From NCBI GenBank assembly GCA_027922465.2, contig BQMF02000743.1:78733-142732 (forward strand): a DNA stretch of 64,000 bases, in the 5' to 3' direction. The DNA comes from Turritopsis dohrnii (lineage: Eukaryota > Cnidaria > Hydrozoa > Anthoathecata > Oceaniidae). A program made the position numbers and the translations under genes. Below the pieces are notes generated by a model that was not told where the DNA came from, did no database searches, and saw only the letters and a list, made by a program, of their open reading frames with translations. Position 1 is the first letter of the stretch. Every line of letters begins with the position of its first letter. This document shows positions 1 to 10,439 of the stretch, piece after piece.

Positions 1-1102
1 ACACGCATATGGTCGGAACTTGGCATCCTTTGAAGATACCTATATAGTTATAAATGCATTCGGATTGTTTCGTCATAAAAATTCACTTGACTGATAAGAG
101 TGGTGATAGCACATGTTAGGACTGGAAAAGGTAAGAGTATTTTTTTTTTGTTTTTATAATTCACTATTTATTCACTATGTGAAGAAAATGAGTGAAGTGA
201 ATCGCTTTTTATTTGTCTCAGTCAAATTCACAAATTCGTTCGATCTGTGATTATTATTGTGAAACAGACAAGATTTTCCTTCCCTTGTTAATTTTGTGAT
301 TAATTTGGTTGTTAAGGTCATGGCTACATTCTATCTGGGGTACCAAGGTTTGGATTGTGTCACGATCGAAAGCTTTTACATGAACTCACTCCGGCATATG
401 TAAAAGATATTAAGAATTTGGTTTTAATTTGCTTGTATTTTTTCTCGCATTTCAGAAGTTACAATTTGCCGGTGCACCAATGCAGTAATACGTACAAAAC
501 AAAGATTGTTCATTCGAAGTAACGATTTTCTTAACATCGCAAAAAATTACGTTTATTCATCGGTGTTAGACAGTGACATCACTAAATGTACGCAATTTGT
601 CGCATCAAACACGATATGTAAATCTAATATACGCTTTCTACAATGCACTGTTACCTGTGATTATTCCATGAAGAAAATCAAAGTTTGTTTACCCGCGTTG
701 AAATAGATAATAGACTGAAAGAACTCATTCCATAACTTACAAATAAATTTACTTTGTTATTATGGAGGAAGATGAGATTATTGCATATAGATTGTATACA
801 TCATAGAAATACATATTATAGATAAATTTAAGATGACCTGTAAATTTGTTGATGATGCGTTTTTACATGTTTAATTTACCTTTCATCATGACGTTTTTCT
901 GATTGATTTTCCCTTCTATGGAATTTTGGATTTGTCAATCGGAAGTGTTTATCTAATGGGAATGAAATTTGCCTGAATTTATTGCACGGGTATTTTGGGG
1001 GATTTTTTATTAAATTTAGCGGGAATTTAAACCAAAATTCGACTAAGCTAGTTCCGATAAGATAAACAGTAATAGAAAATCAAATTAAATGGAAAGTACA
1101 AT
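1..1102. other. No gene recognised
   Basis: AT-rich DNA with only short open frames (the longest is about 66 codons at 506-706), no recognised domain, no repeat shared with the rest of the window and no clear splice structure. A T-run lies near 140-150. Confidence 0.6.
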
Positions 1103-1410
1103 TATTATTATTTTGCACTGTTTTACATGGTTGACCACAACTCAGGTGCTATTGTTTGTGGGGACATGGCTTAGATTGGAGGCTCCGAAATATTTCACAC
1201 TTTCATGAGTGATACAAACCCAATCAAGGGCCCCTGCTCTCCGGATGAGTTCTTCCAACACCCAATGTATCATCTACCAAATTTCCCTCAAATGGCATGG
1301 GTCGACCCGGCGCTATGGCACATTCTCTCACGCTTGGTGAATCGTCGCCAAGGAGAATTGAACCCAGACTTCTCGTAGAATTCTGAGAGTGATAACCACT
1401 ACGATGTCAT
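1103..1410 (-). mobile_element. tRNA-derived SINE-like element
   Basis: Read on the minus strand, the sequence opens at about 1409 with a tRNA-like pol III promoter. An A-box-like TAGTGGTTATCAC lies near 1390-1402 and a B-box-like GGTTCAATTCT near 1353-1363, at tRNA-like spacing. About 240 nt of unrelated body follow, and the element ends in a short AAT-type simple repeat (1101-1112 on the plus strand). A tRNA-like head, an unrelated body and a simple-repeat tail together define a tRNA-SINE. No second copy is present in the window, so exact ends and family are unknown. The head does not fold into a convincing complete cloverleaf, so it is not called a tRNA gene. Confidence 0.6.
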
Positions 1411-1747
1411 TTTTGAACATGCTGTGACATTGACTTAGTTATGCAATCATGGCACGTCCTGAAGTCTTCAAGCCATACGGCTTCTTGTTTTATTATGTAT
1501 ATATGCTGTGTTAATCTCAAATAAACTATTGCGTTCAGCTTCTATTCTTATGCACGTACGGTTAAAATGTTTATTGTAGAAATGAACCTAACCGTCCCCA
1601 TTTTCGGAAAGCATTTGTTCGTAAATTGGATCATTCCGATAAAAATCTGGGAATCGAAGTTCTTATTGGAATCCCAAAGGTTGAACCGTACCTATAAAAT
1701 AATGCTGCGTCCGCCTGTTAATTCACATAGAATAATACAAAATAAAA
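1411..1747. other. Unannotated flank of the Penelope-like element
   Basis: No gene seen. The stretch near 1724-1747 resembles 30514-30536, which helps define the pre-insertion sequence of the neighbouring element. Confidence 0.5.
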
Positions 1748-1920
1748 CTCAAATATTATCGAAGTATAGTCAGTATCAAAATATTCAAGAAAAAAAACAA
1801 AACAAAACGACATGTTAATACAACGTTTCGGATGCTTCAAGCATCCATTTTCAAGTAATCAAAAATCTTTACAAGAATGGGTTTTTTATAAAATATGGCT
1901 AAATAGCTAATATAAAAAAT

Positions 1921-2862
1921 TCACACTACGTCAAATAAATACAATGGAGCTGATTTAATGGCTCTATTCAAAGGGGGATTATCTTTCATTATGAATAAGC
2001 TCTCTTTGATCTCGAGTTGATATCTATTATCCCCAGATGCCAAAATGTCGAAATCTTTAAAGGAAGCATGATGACGGCATTCTTTGAGGTGGTCACTAAT
2101 GGCAGAAGGTTTGGGTTTAATTGACTCACCTGTAAGTGCTGAAAATCCCGTGTGTTCACTTATGCGAACATGGAGATGTCTGTTGGTCTGGCCATAATAG
2201 GAGGCGTTGTAGCCCCCACACTTGTAACGGTATACAACTCCAGAACGTAAGGAATCGGGAATTCGGTCTTTGAATCTAAACAGACTAGATATACGTGTTT
2301 TTATTTTAAACACGACGAAGATGTCACAACAGTTAAGTGATGTACGGATAGATTTTTGTAACTTAGTCCTAGATTGTAAAGAGACTGGGCCCAAGAATGG
2401 TAAAACAATCATAAGTTTCTTTTTAGGAACAGTACATACAGCCGGTTTGTGTACGCACTCCAAAAATTTTCGTAAACAACTTTCTATAAACGATGAAGGG
2501 TAATTGTTTTTTCTAAATATGTCCTTTAACTTTTGTAATTCAGAGTGAAACTTATGCCAATTAGAACATATTTTATAACATCTGTGTGTAAGAGTATAAA
2601 CAATACTAAATTTATAACTTTCAGGTATAAAACTATCAAAGTGGGTGTACACACCACTAAATGTGGGTTTCCGATAGACTGAAGTTGTGAACTTGCCGTT
2701 TTCTCGAAGAACATGAACATCAAGAAAAGATAATGAGTTGTTCCTCTCCACCTCACTTGTAAATTTGATACTAGGATGACATGAGTTCATAAAATCCTGA
2801 AAAAGCGCTAATTGTTCTTGAGATGAAAATAGAACAAAGATGTCATCAACGTAGTTATTCAA
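1921..2862 (-). pseudogene. Truncated Penelope-like RT/GIY-YIG ORF (inverted copy)
   Basis: This open frame holds only the C-terminal part of the polyprotein. It begins at the catalytic YVDD box of the reverse transcriptase, continues through the thumb and linker, and ends with a GIY-YIG endonuclease (a CGG...YYGQT..H core with a following R..EH). It is open throughout, including at the codon where the plus-strand copy has a stop (TGT here, TGA there). It starts without an ATG because the copy is 5' truncated, so it is not expected to make an active enzyme. It is the template-like twin of 3975-4909 and allows a direct comparison of mutations. Confidence 0.85.
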
Positions 2863-2866
2863 GCTG

Positions 2867-4909
2867 ATGAAAGATCAGGTGCCGAGAAACAATCCAGAAC
2901 ACGTTATATTTAATTTTTCTAAATACGAATTGACTGATTTTGAGAAATCTTTACTTGTCAGAGGTCTCAACTTCTCCATACCACCCACATCTTTAAATTA
3001 TGGAAATTATCTTTCTAATTATGAATTTCTCTACCGGGACATTAAGGGGTTAGATATGTTATCCTCGGAAGACCTTGATTTCATCAAAACTAAGATCAAG
3101 GACACAGCTCTTTCTTCATATCGTTCTTATAATAATAATAGCCCTCCTCGTAATTTATCAGAGGAAGAATTTGATGCACTCATCAATTTGTCCAAAAACT
3201 CTAGTCTGGTTATACAAAAGTCCGATAAAGGTAACTCAGTTGTTATACTAGATAAAGACGTGTATATTACTAAAATGAAAGAAATCTTGAGTGAAGAAAC
3301 TAAATTTAAGAGATTGAATATTACTAACGACAAATTTTTAAATTTTAGTACCAACCAAGAGAAGAAGCTGACAAACATCTACCAACAGTTGATGAAAAGT
3401 GGTAAACTCAGTAAAGAAAATTATAACCGATTTAGACCAGTTGGTACTCATCCAGGTATATTATACGGTTTATGTAAGGTTCACAAGACCTGTACAGGTG
3501 CATGTCCACCTTTTAGACCTATACTTTCAGCCATAGATACTCCTGTGTATAATCTTGCAAAATATTTGGTACCTAAACTTGCTACTCTTACATCCAATAA
3601 GTACACAGTGACAGATTCTTTTCAATTTGCCAATGAAATCCACGATCAAGATCACAAGTTATTTATGGCAAGTTTAGATGTCACTTCACTGTTCACTAAT
3701 ATCCCTTTAATAGAAACTGTTGAACTATGTACAGATTTACTTTTTGAAAACACTGACACAGTTGATGGCTTAAGTAAGGATGATTTCAGGACTCTTCTTA
3801 GAACTGCCACACACGAATCGTATTTTTTCTTTAATGAAGTGTTGTATCAACAAATAGACGGTGTAGCCATGGGTTCACCATTGGGACCAACATTGGCCAA
3901 TTCTTTTCTTTGTCACCTTGAGAACACCTGGCTACCATTATGTCCTGAGAATTGTAAACCTTTATTCTATAGACGCTACGTTGATGACATCTTTGTTCTA
4001 TTTTCATCTCAAGAACAATTAGCGCTTTTTCAGGATTTTATGAACTCATGTCATCCTAGTATCAAATTTACAAGTGAGGTGGAGAGGAACAACTCATTAT
4101 CTTTTCTTGATGTTCATGTTCTTCGAGAAAACGGCAAGTTCACAACTTCAGTCTATCGGAAACCCACATTTAGTGGTGTGTACACCCACTTTGATAGTTT
4201 TATACCTGAAAGTTATAAATTTAGTATTGTTTATACTCTTACACACAGATGTTATAAAATATGTTCTAATTGGCATAAGTTTCACTCTGAATTACAAAAG
4301 TTAAAGGACATATTTAGAAGAAACAATTACCCTTCATCGTTTATAGAAAGTTGTTTACGAAAATTTTTGGAGTGCGTACACAAACCGGCTGTATGTACTG
4401 TTCCTAAAAAGAAACTTATGATTGTTTTACCATTCTTGGGCCCAGTCTCTTTACAATCTAGGACTAAGTTACAAAAATCTATCCGTACATCACTTAACTG
4501 ATGTGACATCTTCGTCGTGTTTAAAATAAAAACACGTATATCTAGTCTGTTTAGATTCAAAGACCGAATTCCCGATTCCTTACGTTCTGGAGTTGTATAC
4601 CGTTACAAGTGTGGGGGCTGCAACGCCTCCTATTATGGCCAGACCAACAGACATCTCCATGTTCGCATAAGTGAACACACGGGAATTTCAGCACTTACAG
4701 GTGAGTCAATTAAACCCAAACCTTCTGCCATTAGTGACCACCTCAAAGAATGCCGTCATCATGCTTCCTTTAAAGATTTCGACATTTTGGCATCTGGGGA
4801 TAATAGATATCAACTCGAGATCAAAGAGAGCTTATTCATAATGAAAGATAATCCCCCTTTGAATAGAGCCATTAAATCAGCTCCATTGTATTTATTTGAC
4901 GTAGTGTGA
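2867..4909 (+). pseudogene. Penelope-like reverse transcriptase with GIY-YIG endonuclease, one nonsense codon
   Basis: The frame encodes an RT of about 544 residues followed by a GIY-YIG domain of about 130 residues. RT landmarks are the N-terminal region typical of the family, a SLDVTSLFTNIP-type motif A, the AMGSPLGPTLAN motif B region, and RRYVDDIFV motif C. The endonuclease has a CGGC pair before YYGQT and an arginine-rich REH-like region. A TGA at 4499-4501 splits the two domains; the inverted copy has TGT there and the frame is otherwise continuous. The 5' end is truncated: the homologous frame is already open at 2858. The family primes reverse transcription at nicked chromosomal ends. 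The call is solid; activity is unlikely. Confidence 0.9.
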
Positions 4910-4969
4910 ATTTTTTATATTAGCTATTTAGCCATATTTTATAAAAAACCCATTCTTGTAAAGATTTTT

Positions 4970-5025
4970 GATTACTTGAAAATGGATGCTTGAAGCATCC
5001 GAAACGTTGTATTAACATGTCGTTT
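4970..5025 (+). ncRNA. Degenerate hammerhead-ribozyme-like motif in the element tail
   Basis: The 3' tail has a perfect hairpin GGATGCT-TGA-AGCATCC followed directly by GAAAC, the arrangement of stem II plus the GAAA box of a hammerhead ribozyme. The preceding core box, normally CTGANGA, reads TTGAAAA, so two conserved positions differ. The same motif is present in the inverted copy (about 1818-1855). Hammerhead motifs are established in Penelope-like element repeats. Here catalysis is doubtful and stem III is not convincing. Confidence 0.4.
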
Positions 5026-5046
5026 TGTTTTGTTTTTTTCTCAAAT

Positions 5047-5180
5047 ATTATATTTTGACTCCTTCAGACCAAAACTTTGCAAAATCAGTCCTTTTTGTTG
5101 TCTATTAAACATTTTTTGGGCAAAAAAAAAACTCTCGCGTTTTCTTCATTTGTAATTTTTGAAGGAATTAACTTTTGCGA
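5047..5180 (+). repeat. Dispersed repeat, copy A
   Basis: About 130 nt closely matching 30545-30680, both starting with TTTTGACTCCTTCAGACC and containing a TCTCGCGTTTT core and a GAAGGAATTAA block. The Penelope-like element sits at the left edge of this copy. Confidence 0.8.
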
Positions 5181-5340
5181 AAATAGAGGAGTAGGAATAT
5201 CAATGAAATGTTCTTGTAAAGGAATGAAAACAACCAGTATAAAATCACTTTCTGCACAACACTACACCTGTAAAAAAACTTGTAATGTCTTCAGCTTTGA
5301 CCTAAAATATTATCTTGTCATCAATTTTGTACGCGAATAA

Positions 5341-6286
5341 GCCCAGTCGGCACAAGACGTCTTTTAGGCGTCTATTTCAAGTCTAAGTTACATCTTTGGA
5401 AAGACGTCTACCTAAAACGCCTTTAAGATGTCTTTAAGATATCTTGCAAAATCCAGTCGTCTAAAAGACGCCTAAAACTCGTCTTTAAAAATACGTATTT
5501 ATTGGCATTTTCCAAGACGTATTAAAGAAGTCTTTTATATGTCTTTTTTTTTATTCTTACCGCTATTGTTTACTGATATTCGATTTTCGAATATTACATA
5601 TTCAAATTCATGACGGGGTGAAACGTTTTTTAATCATTTGTTTATGTTACTTTAGTCAAACAATGTGTTCACTGGAGTATGAAGTGTGGGCAAAAAGCTA
5701 TAATTTACAAGTTGAGTGACGGCTGTGTTCTTCATTATGTTTACAGAGACACATACTTGGTCATTCGGATCTAAACATTTGGATTTTTGTAAGTATTTTA
5801 TTATTTTTCGATGCTTTTGTAAGGGATGTTAGAGAAACAAAATCTCATGTAAAACCAGTAAATATGTTCATTATTGGTTGAGTAAATGTGTTATTTTATA
5901 AAGACGTATTCCCTCCATTAATTTTGCGCTTCTTTATTTCATTTAAGGCTGATGAGATATGGAAGAAATAATAATGGATACTACAACTCACAATGGGCTA
6001 CATTTTTGGATAACTCCAAGTGTACCAAGTGTGCCATATTTTTCAGCAAGACATATAACTATGCTATACACTTTTTACTGTATATAAATTCTGTTGTGTT
6101 ATTTTGTTGTATATTTATGAAAAATAAATTATGATTCATATGAAAGATATAAACATTCTAATTCAGCTTAGATGTTTTGTTTTCCCTAAGATGGCCAATT
6201 TTACGAGTTACATTATTTATTTGAGTCTATTTCATCCGTTTTCAAGACGTCTTTCCTAAAATGTCTTTAAGGTCTTAAAACGTCTT
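5341..6286. mobile_element. Remnant of a GACGTC-rich TIR element
   Basis: The left end GCCCAGTCGGCACAAGACGTC resembles the terminus of the complete element at 21014-22020. Inside are many diverged copies of AAGACGTCTT-like palindromes (5355-5530, 6243-6285). No matching right terminus is present; the sequence passes directly into the Helitron fragment near 6287. No coding region is recognised. Confidence 0.55.
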
Positions 6287-6941
6287 ATCAAATATCCCAT
6301 TAACAGTTCTAAGGTATTCAAATGAAGTCGCACCAGGAACATGCAACAACAGCACACGTAAGAAATACCTTTCACCTTGCCGAATGCTGGCATTGTACAT
6401 TCTACTTACAATTTTTACTGCTCCACGCTGCCGAGTCACCCACTTATGTTGACGAGTTTGAAACACGTAATGGTGGGGGTACCGGGATATAAATTGACGT
6501 GTCCGTTCGTCAACACGATTCAATTCGAACAAGGCAGTTAACTTGGTGTGCTCTTGTCCTCTATCCAGTGCTGCTTGTCCCTGTCCTTCTCTGAAATAAA
6601 TCTGCTGCTCATTTGGAAGGTGAACAGGAAGATTTAAAATAGCACGAGTTTGAGTGTGCATTGAAAAGAGCATAAACGCCACACAGCTTCTGGAGCAGAT
6701 AAAGACCTTGCATCCAATAAGGTGTTGATTTCGTCGTGATCGATACACTTATTGATTTCAATATGAGCAGTATCGTGTCCTTTGTAAATGTATTTGTACA
6801 AATACACTTTTAATGGAAACACAGGCCACAAGGTTTATATATGCATTGTACTTTTTGCTGAGAAAAGGTATGTACGGGACGATCCATCTGTTGTCAAGAT
6901 CCAAATTCAGAATTTGAACAGTTCTCCCGTCATCTGGACGG
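6287..6941 (-). pseudogene. Helitron RepHel fragment, downstream part
   Basis: Minus-strand translation gives a block typical of Helitron-like helicases: LDNRWIVPY, then NAYINL, then YIYKGHD, then a region with VHLPNEQQIYFREGQ and LLLHVPGATSF. These lie between the Rep-like N-terminal domain and the Pif1 helicase in intact elements. A frameshift near 6690 splits it, and it ends at about 6287 before the helicase. It continues the fragment at 9606-9961; the two are separated by a transposon insertion. Confidence 0.8.
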
Positions 6942-9601
6942 CACGTTCATTTGTGTGCGGCAAGTTATTATGCGCATGTGCGAACATTTTCTCTGAAAAA
7001 GCCGTTAAAGATGGCGGAGTGGACTGGAAGAGAGATTGCTTTTATTTGTTTTTCTGGATGAATATGTAATAAAAAGCATTATTTAATACGGTTAGAGACC
7101 GCTGACCGAATGTCATTGCAGACACAAGTCATTACTTTCACTTTTAAAATTATTTTTTTAAATTCTTCTCACGTGGGGAAGAGTACAGGATCAGCAAAGC
7201 GAGCACTGTACAAACTGCATTTCCCAGAAGGTATACTGACTAATTGCTGAAATATATCACAAAAAAAATTTTTCAGAGGGTTTGTTGAATATGTATTGGT
7301 AGTATTAAGGTATATGAAGTAGATGGTGCATAATTTGATATGGTGTCAGTTTTTTATGGGTATTTGTTTTGGTTCAAAGATGGCTCTCAGATCAAGCACC
7401 AAAAACCTTCATTCAGGAACACTTTACTTCAAGAAAGACTGTGAATGTGAAATTGTTTTAACTACTAATAAGCTATATACAAAAATAGAATGTATTTTGA
7501 ACCTTTGCATTTCCTTTTTTGTCTGCTGTGGTGTCATTAACTGGGAGAAACCCAGTTCTTGAATGCGGCAGATGTAATACGAGTTTTTAAAATTTCCTGA
7601 TCAATTGAGTAGGACTGACGTTTCACTTGTTTCATGATATCTGTTTTTAAGCAGTCCCATCTCGATTAGTATATTGAAAGCTTTTGAATATTTTAATTTC
7701 TAAAGTGGTAAATCGAGTAAATGTAAACACATTTATTCTGAACAAGGAAGCTTCGAAAGTCAATGAGTTTTTCTGAAAGACTGTTTATTCATTCCCTTAT
7801 TTATATACCTTATGATGAAGTCAGCTTTTATAGATATACATTGAGTTACTATTTTTTCGAAGAAGCTTCAGAAATTCGTTTTACTTTCTAACAAATGTTG
7901 ATTCTGGAGACATTGATGGGTAAAAAACTTGTGATTTATGCATTCAATAAATTTATTCGCAGAATAATGTTTTAACGTTTCATTGTTTTCTAGCAGGTAA
8001 TGTAATAAATATATAAACAATATTCAGTATGAAAATGGAAAAGGTTATTGAAGTAAAGTATTCAATTCACAAAGAGTGCATAAGAAAAAAGAAATTGATG
8101 CTTGTGAACATAGATAATTCATAAAGTATTGGCAGAAATTTGTGACTGTTATCGAGGACGAAACTGTTGAAGAAGTAATCTTTTCTAAAGGGACATTGTT
8201 CATGTAGAGAATGTTGAGGAGGAAACCGTTGAAGAATTAACAATCTCTGAAGATACAGATGTAACTTGTTGATTAGGATGTATCAAATTCTATGACAATT
8301 CCTCACTTGTTTCGTACAATAATGCTGTGTTTTTGGTGAAGCTTTTGAAGATACACTGGAATCTTGTTATGATTCGTAGTCCTTTCACATCTTGAAATTT
8401 CCTGCTTGATGACATGTAGCACTACATTCTGAGGAATTGCTTTTTCGTACATTCAAATTCATTGTTAACTTTTTGCTGTGTTTTCAAATAATTTTAGGTT
8501 TTTTCACATCCAATTTCGAACCTCACTCTAAAGCATTTAGTCATTTGTTTAACATTACTATCAGTGACAACATAAGTAAAGTTTGCACTGCGGGATGGAC
8601 ATTTTGTTTCTGTCTTTCCATTTTGTCAGGCAGCAAAGGCACATTGTGTGTGTTTACATTTCATAGCTGAATAGGTTGTAAATTCAATGTAAAACACAAA
8701 GGATGTTTGCACAGTTCTGTGGGTTTTCAGCAGATAGTGTGGGGTTCATGTTATCAGGCAATGACAAAGGGAAGGAGTGTTTTGATGTGTTCAGAAGATT
8801 TCAGATTTTGACCAAACGTTTTTTTATCTTCCCCTTTTGTGGATTTTTTCTGCGGTTTGCCTTTCACTTATGTTTTCACAGAATTGCAGATAACATATTT
8901 GGGAGTTTCCAAACCACTCAGTAAAGGTGTGATCCTCTCTGTGTGTTCACGAAAGTTTCTATATTCCTCCAATTTGAATAGTAATTCAAGTCAAGCATGT
9001 GTTTTTGGGGTAGATCCCTGCTCTATCCTGACACCAGTCAACTCAGAATGCTATCTTTTATTCTGTAAAGTAAAAGTATAATTTTAAAAAGGACTTTTTT
9101 CAGGCTATTTCCACACGATCTACTAAATTTCTCAAATGTACTTTAAGAGGGTGGCCATATTGAGGTGGTTGACGATATTTCCGATAACATCCTTAAAAAA
9201 ACTGACACCAACGTGGAATTTTCAGGAAAACTAGATAAAAGATAGATGTTTAGAATTAAATTGTGTTTCTTGACTTAAAAAATATTTTGATGCTTCATTT
9301 TTGTCGTTTTGATGATGCTATGCCTGAGAGCACGTCTCTGTAGTAAATCAGAGAATAGCTATCGATTCAATCGAAAATCGAATATGATAGCTGTGTCTGT
9401 CTATTCTGTGGTCTTATTTAATTCAAACAAAAACATCTGCTTTCGCATTTTATTAACGAAATATGATAAATTTCCTAATTTAAGAAGGTATATGAAACTA
9501 CTCAAAATCTTTCATCAGCAGTTTCCATGTTGATTTTTCATAATCTCGCTGACGCATGCGCATAATAACATTCCGCCTGCACGCAAAACTGAACGAACGT
9601 G
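6942..9601. mobile_element. 2.66-kb TIR DNA transposon inserted in a Helitron fragment
   Basis: The ends are imperfect inverted repeats beginning CACGTTC and sharing the exact 15-mer GTTATTATGCGCATG (about 6964-6978 and its complement near 9550-9564). The directly flanking tetranucleotide ACGG occurs at 6938-6941 and 9602-9605, read as a 4-bp target duplication. Removing the block rejoins the Helitron reading frame. CAC termini with a 4-bp duplication fit the Chapaev-type group of CACTA transposons, but no transposase domain is recognised. A minus-strand stretch near 8700-9050 looks like a decayed exon (one frame with only two stops over about 110 codons). Otherwise the inside is AT-rich with short open frames. 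Confidence 0.75.
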
Positions 9602-9605
9602 ACGG

Positions 9606-9961
9606 TGATATAAAGGATAGCCGTCCACATTTAAAATAGTTCCATTGTTGGACTGCTTAGGAAACTTTTTGCTGCACTTACCATCTTGCATACACGGTGA
9701 AGACACATTGAAATGGCCACAAGGACCATAGACCATGCAAGATTTGACGATTTCGTAAAGCTCTGGTTCCTGGTCCTGATTTGGAATTCGTGCTGATGTC
9801 AATGAATCAATGTCATCAGCATTGTATAACTTAAATTCGTTGCCAAGATGCAACAGCATGCGCACATAAGTTAAACCCCATTTCTGAAATTCTATAACAT
9901 CCACTTATGCTACAGATGCACCGAGAACATAACCTTTGATAACATCGTTTTTAAGAGCTTC
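9606..9961 (-). pseudogene. Helitron Rep-domain fragment, upstream part
   Basis: Minus-strand translation gives VIEFQKWGL, LYEIVKSCMVYGPCG, KCSKKFPK and NVDGYPLY, the signature of the Helitron-like N-terminal (Rep) domain. In intact elements it lies just before the block found at 6287-6941. An in-frame stop near 9907 precedes the VIEFQK motif. The fragment ends at the left terminus of Polinton copy 1 at 9962, which interrupts it. Confidence 0.8.
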
Positions 9962-10260
9962 AGAGATAGGAAAGTGCGGATGTTGGGACAGAAATTGTAT
10001 CCCTCCTAATTATCAACAAGAATCCCTGTCAATTATTTTCGCTAAACATAAAGTATTAACATGGAAATCCCAAGATTTCGGGGAATTCCCTACATAAAGT
10101 TTAATTAACAAATATTAGGGGTTTTCCCTAATATTATTATTATAACCACAAACTACTCAGAAATGTAAACAATTAAATATCATAAAAATGTCCAGGGGAA
10201 ATCCCCAATTATAGTAAAAAGCAGTTTGTAGCAGTTTCACTTTATAACATAAATGAGCTA
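9962..10260. repeat. Left terminal repeat region of Polinton copy 1
   Basis: Matches 52050-52310 in blocks: the first 32 nt, a GATTTCGGG..TTCCCTAC block, a TATTATTATAACCACAAA block, and the inner edge before GAGCTA. It contains palindromic GGGGAATTCCC (10080-10090), GGGGTTTTCCC (10118-10128) and GGGGAAATCCCC (10195-10206). The first has an equivalent at the same place in copy 2 (52100-52110). 10261-10439 is T-rich with tandem ACCTCTT repeats and no gene. Confidence 0.75.
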
Positions 10261-10439
10261 GCAATTTTTTCTTCTTCATGAGATGGGAGTGAATTTGTTT
10301 GAGTCACTCTTTTGTGAACTTCCTTTTGTGAACTTCCTTTTGTGAACTTTTAGTTTTTGTTTTTTTTTTGTTTTTTTTTTGTTTTTTGTTTGTTTTATTT
10401 TTTTACCTCTTACCTCTTACCTCTTACCTCTTTGTTATC

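Larger units (their letters stand above)
1760..5039 (+). mobile_element. Penelope-like retroelement, inverted-plus-direct compound copy
   Basis: Two copies of one GIY-YIG Penelope-like element are joined. A 5'-truncated copy runs on the minus strand (about 1787-2858) and a longer copy runs on the plus strand (about 2859-5039). The inverted arms are nearly identical over about 1 kb, each holding the RT end, the endonuclease and the 3' tail. The unit is bounded by a 12-bp direct repeat CTCAAATATTAT at 1748-1759 and 5040-5051, read as the target-site duplication. A related repeat at 30514-30680 shows what the flanks look like without the element. Compound inverted structures are known for Penelope-like elements. 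About 28 nt on the left (1760-1787) have no partner on the right. Confidence 0.9.

Noticed and set aside
1340..1410. Functional tRNA gene in the SINE head
   Set aside because: No full cloverleaf, and it continues into a SINE body.
1760..5039. Inverted repeat as a giant TIR of a DNA transposon
   Set aside because: The arms hold an RT/GIY-YIG retroelement and differ in length as expected for a compound Penelope-like insertion, not a DNA transposon.
9118..9533. Short plus-strand frame at the right end of the 2.66-kb transposon as a transposase
   Set aside because: No DDE or zinc motifs; it overlaps the terminal repeat.
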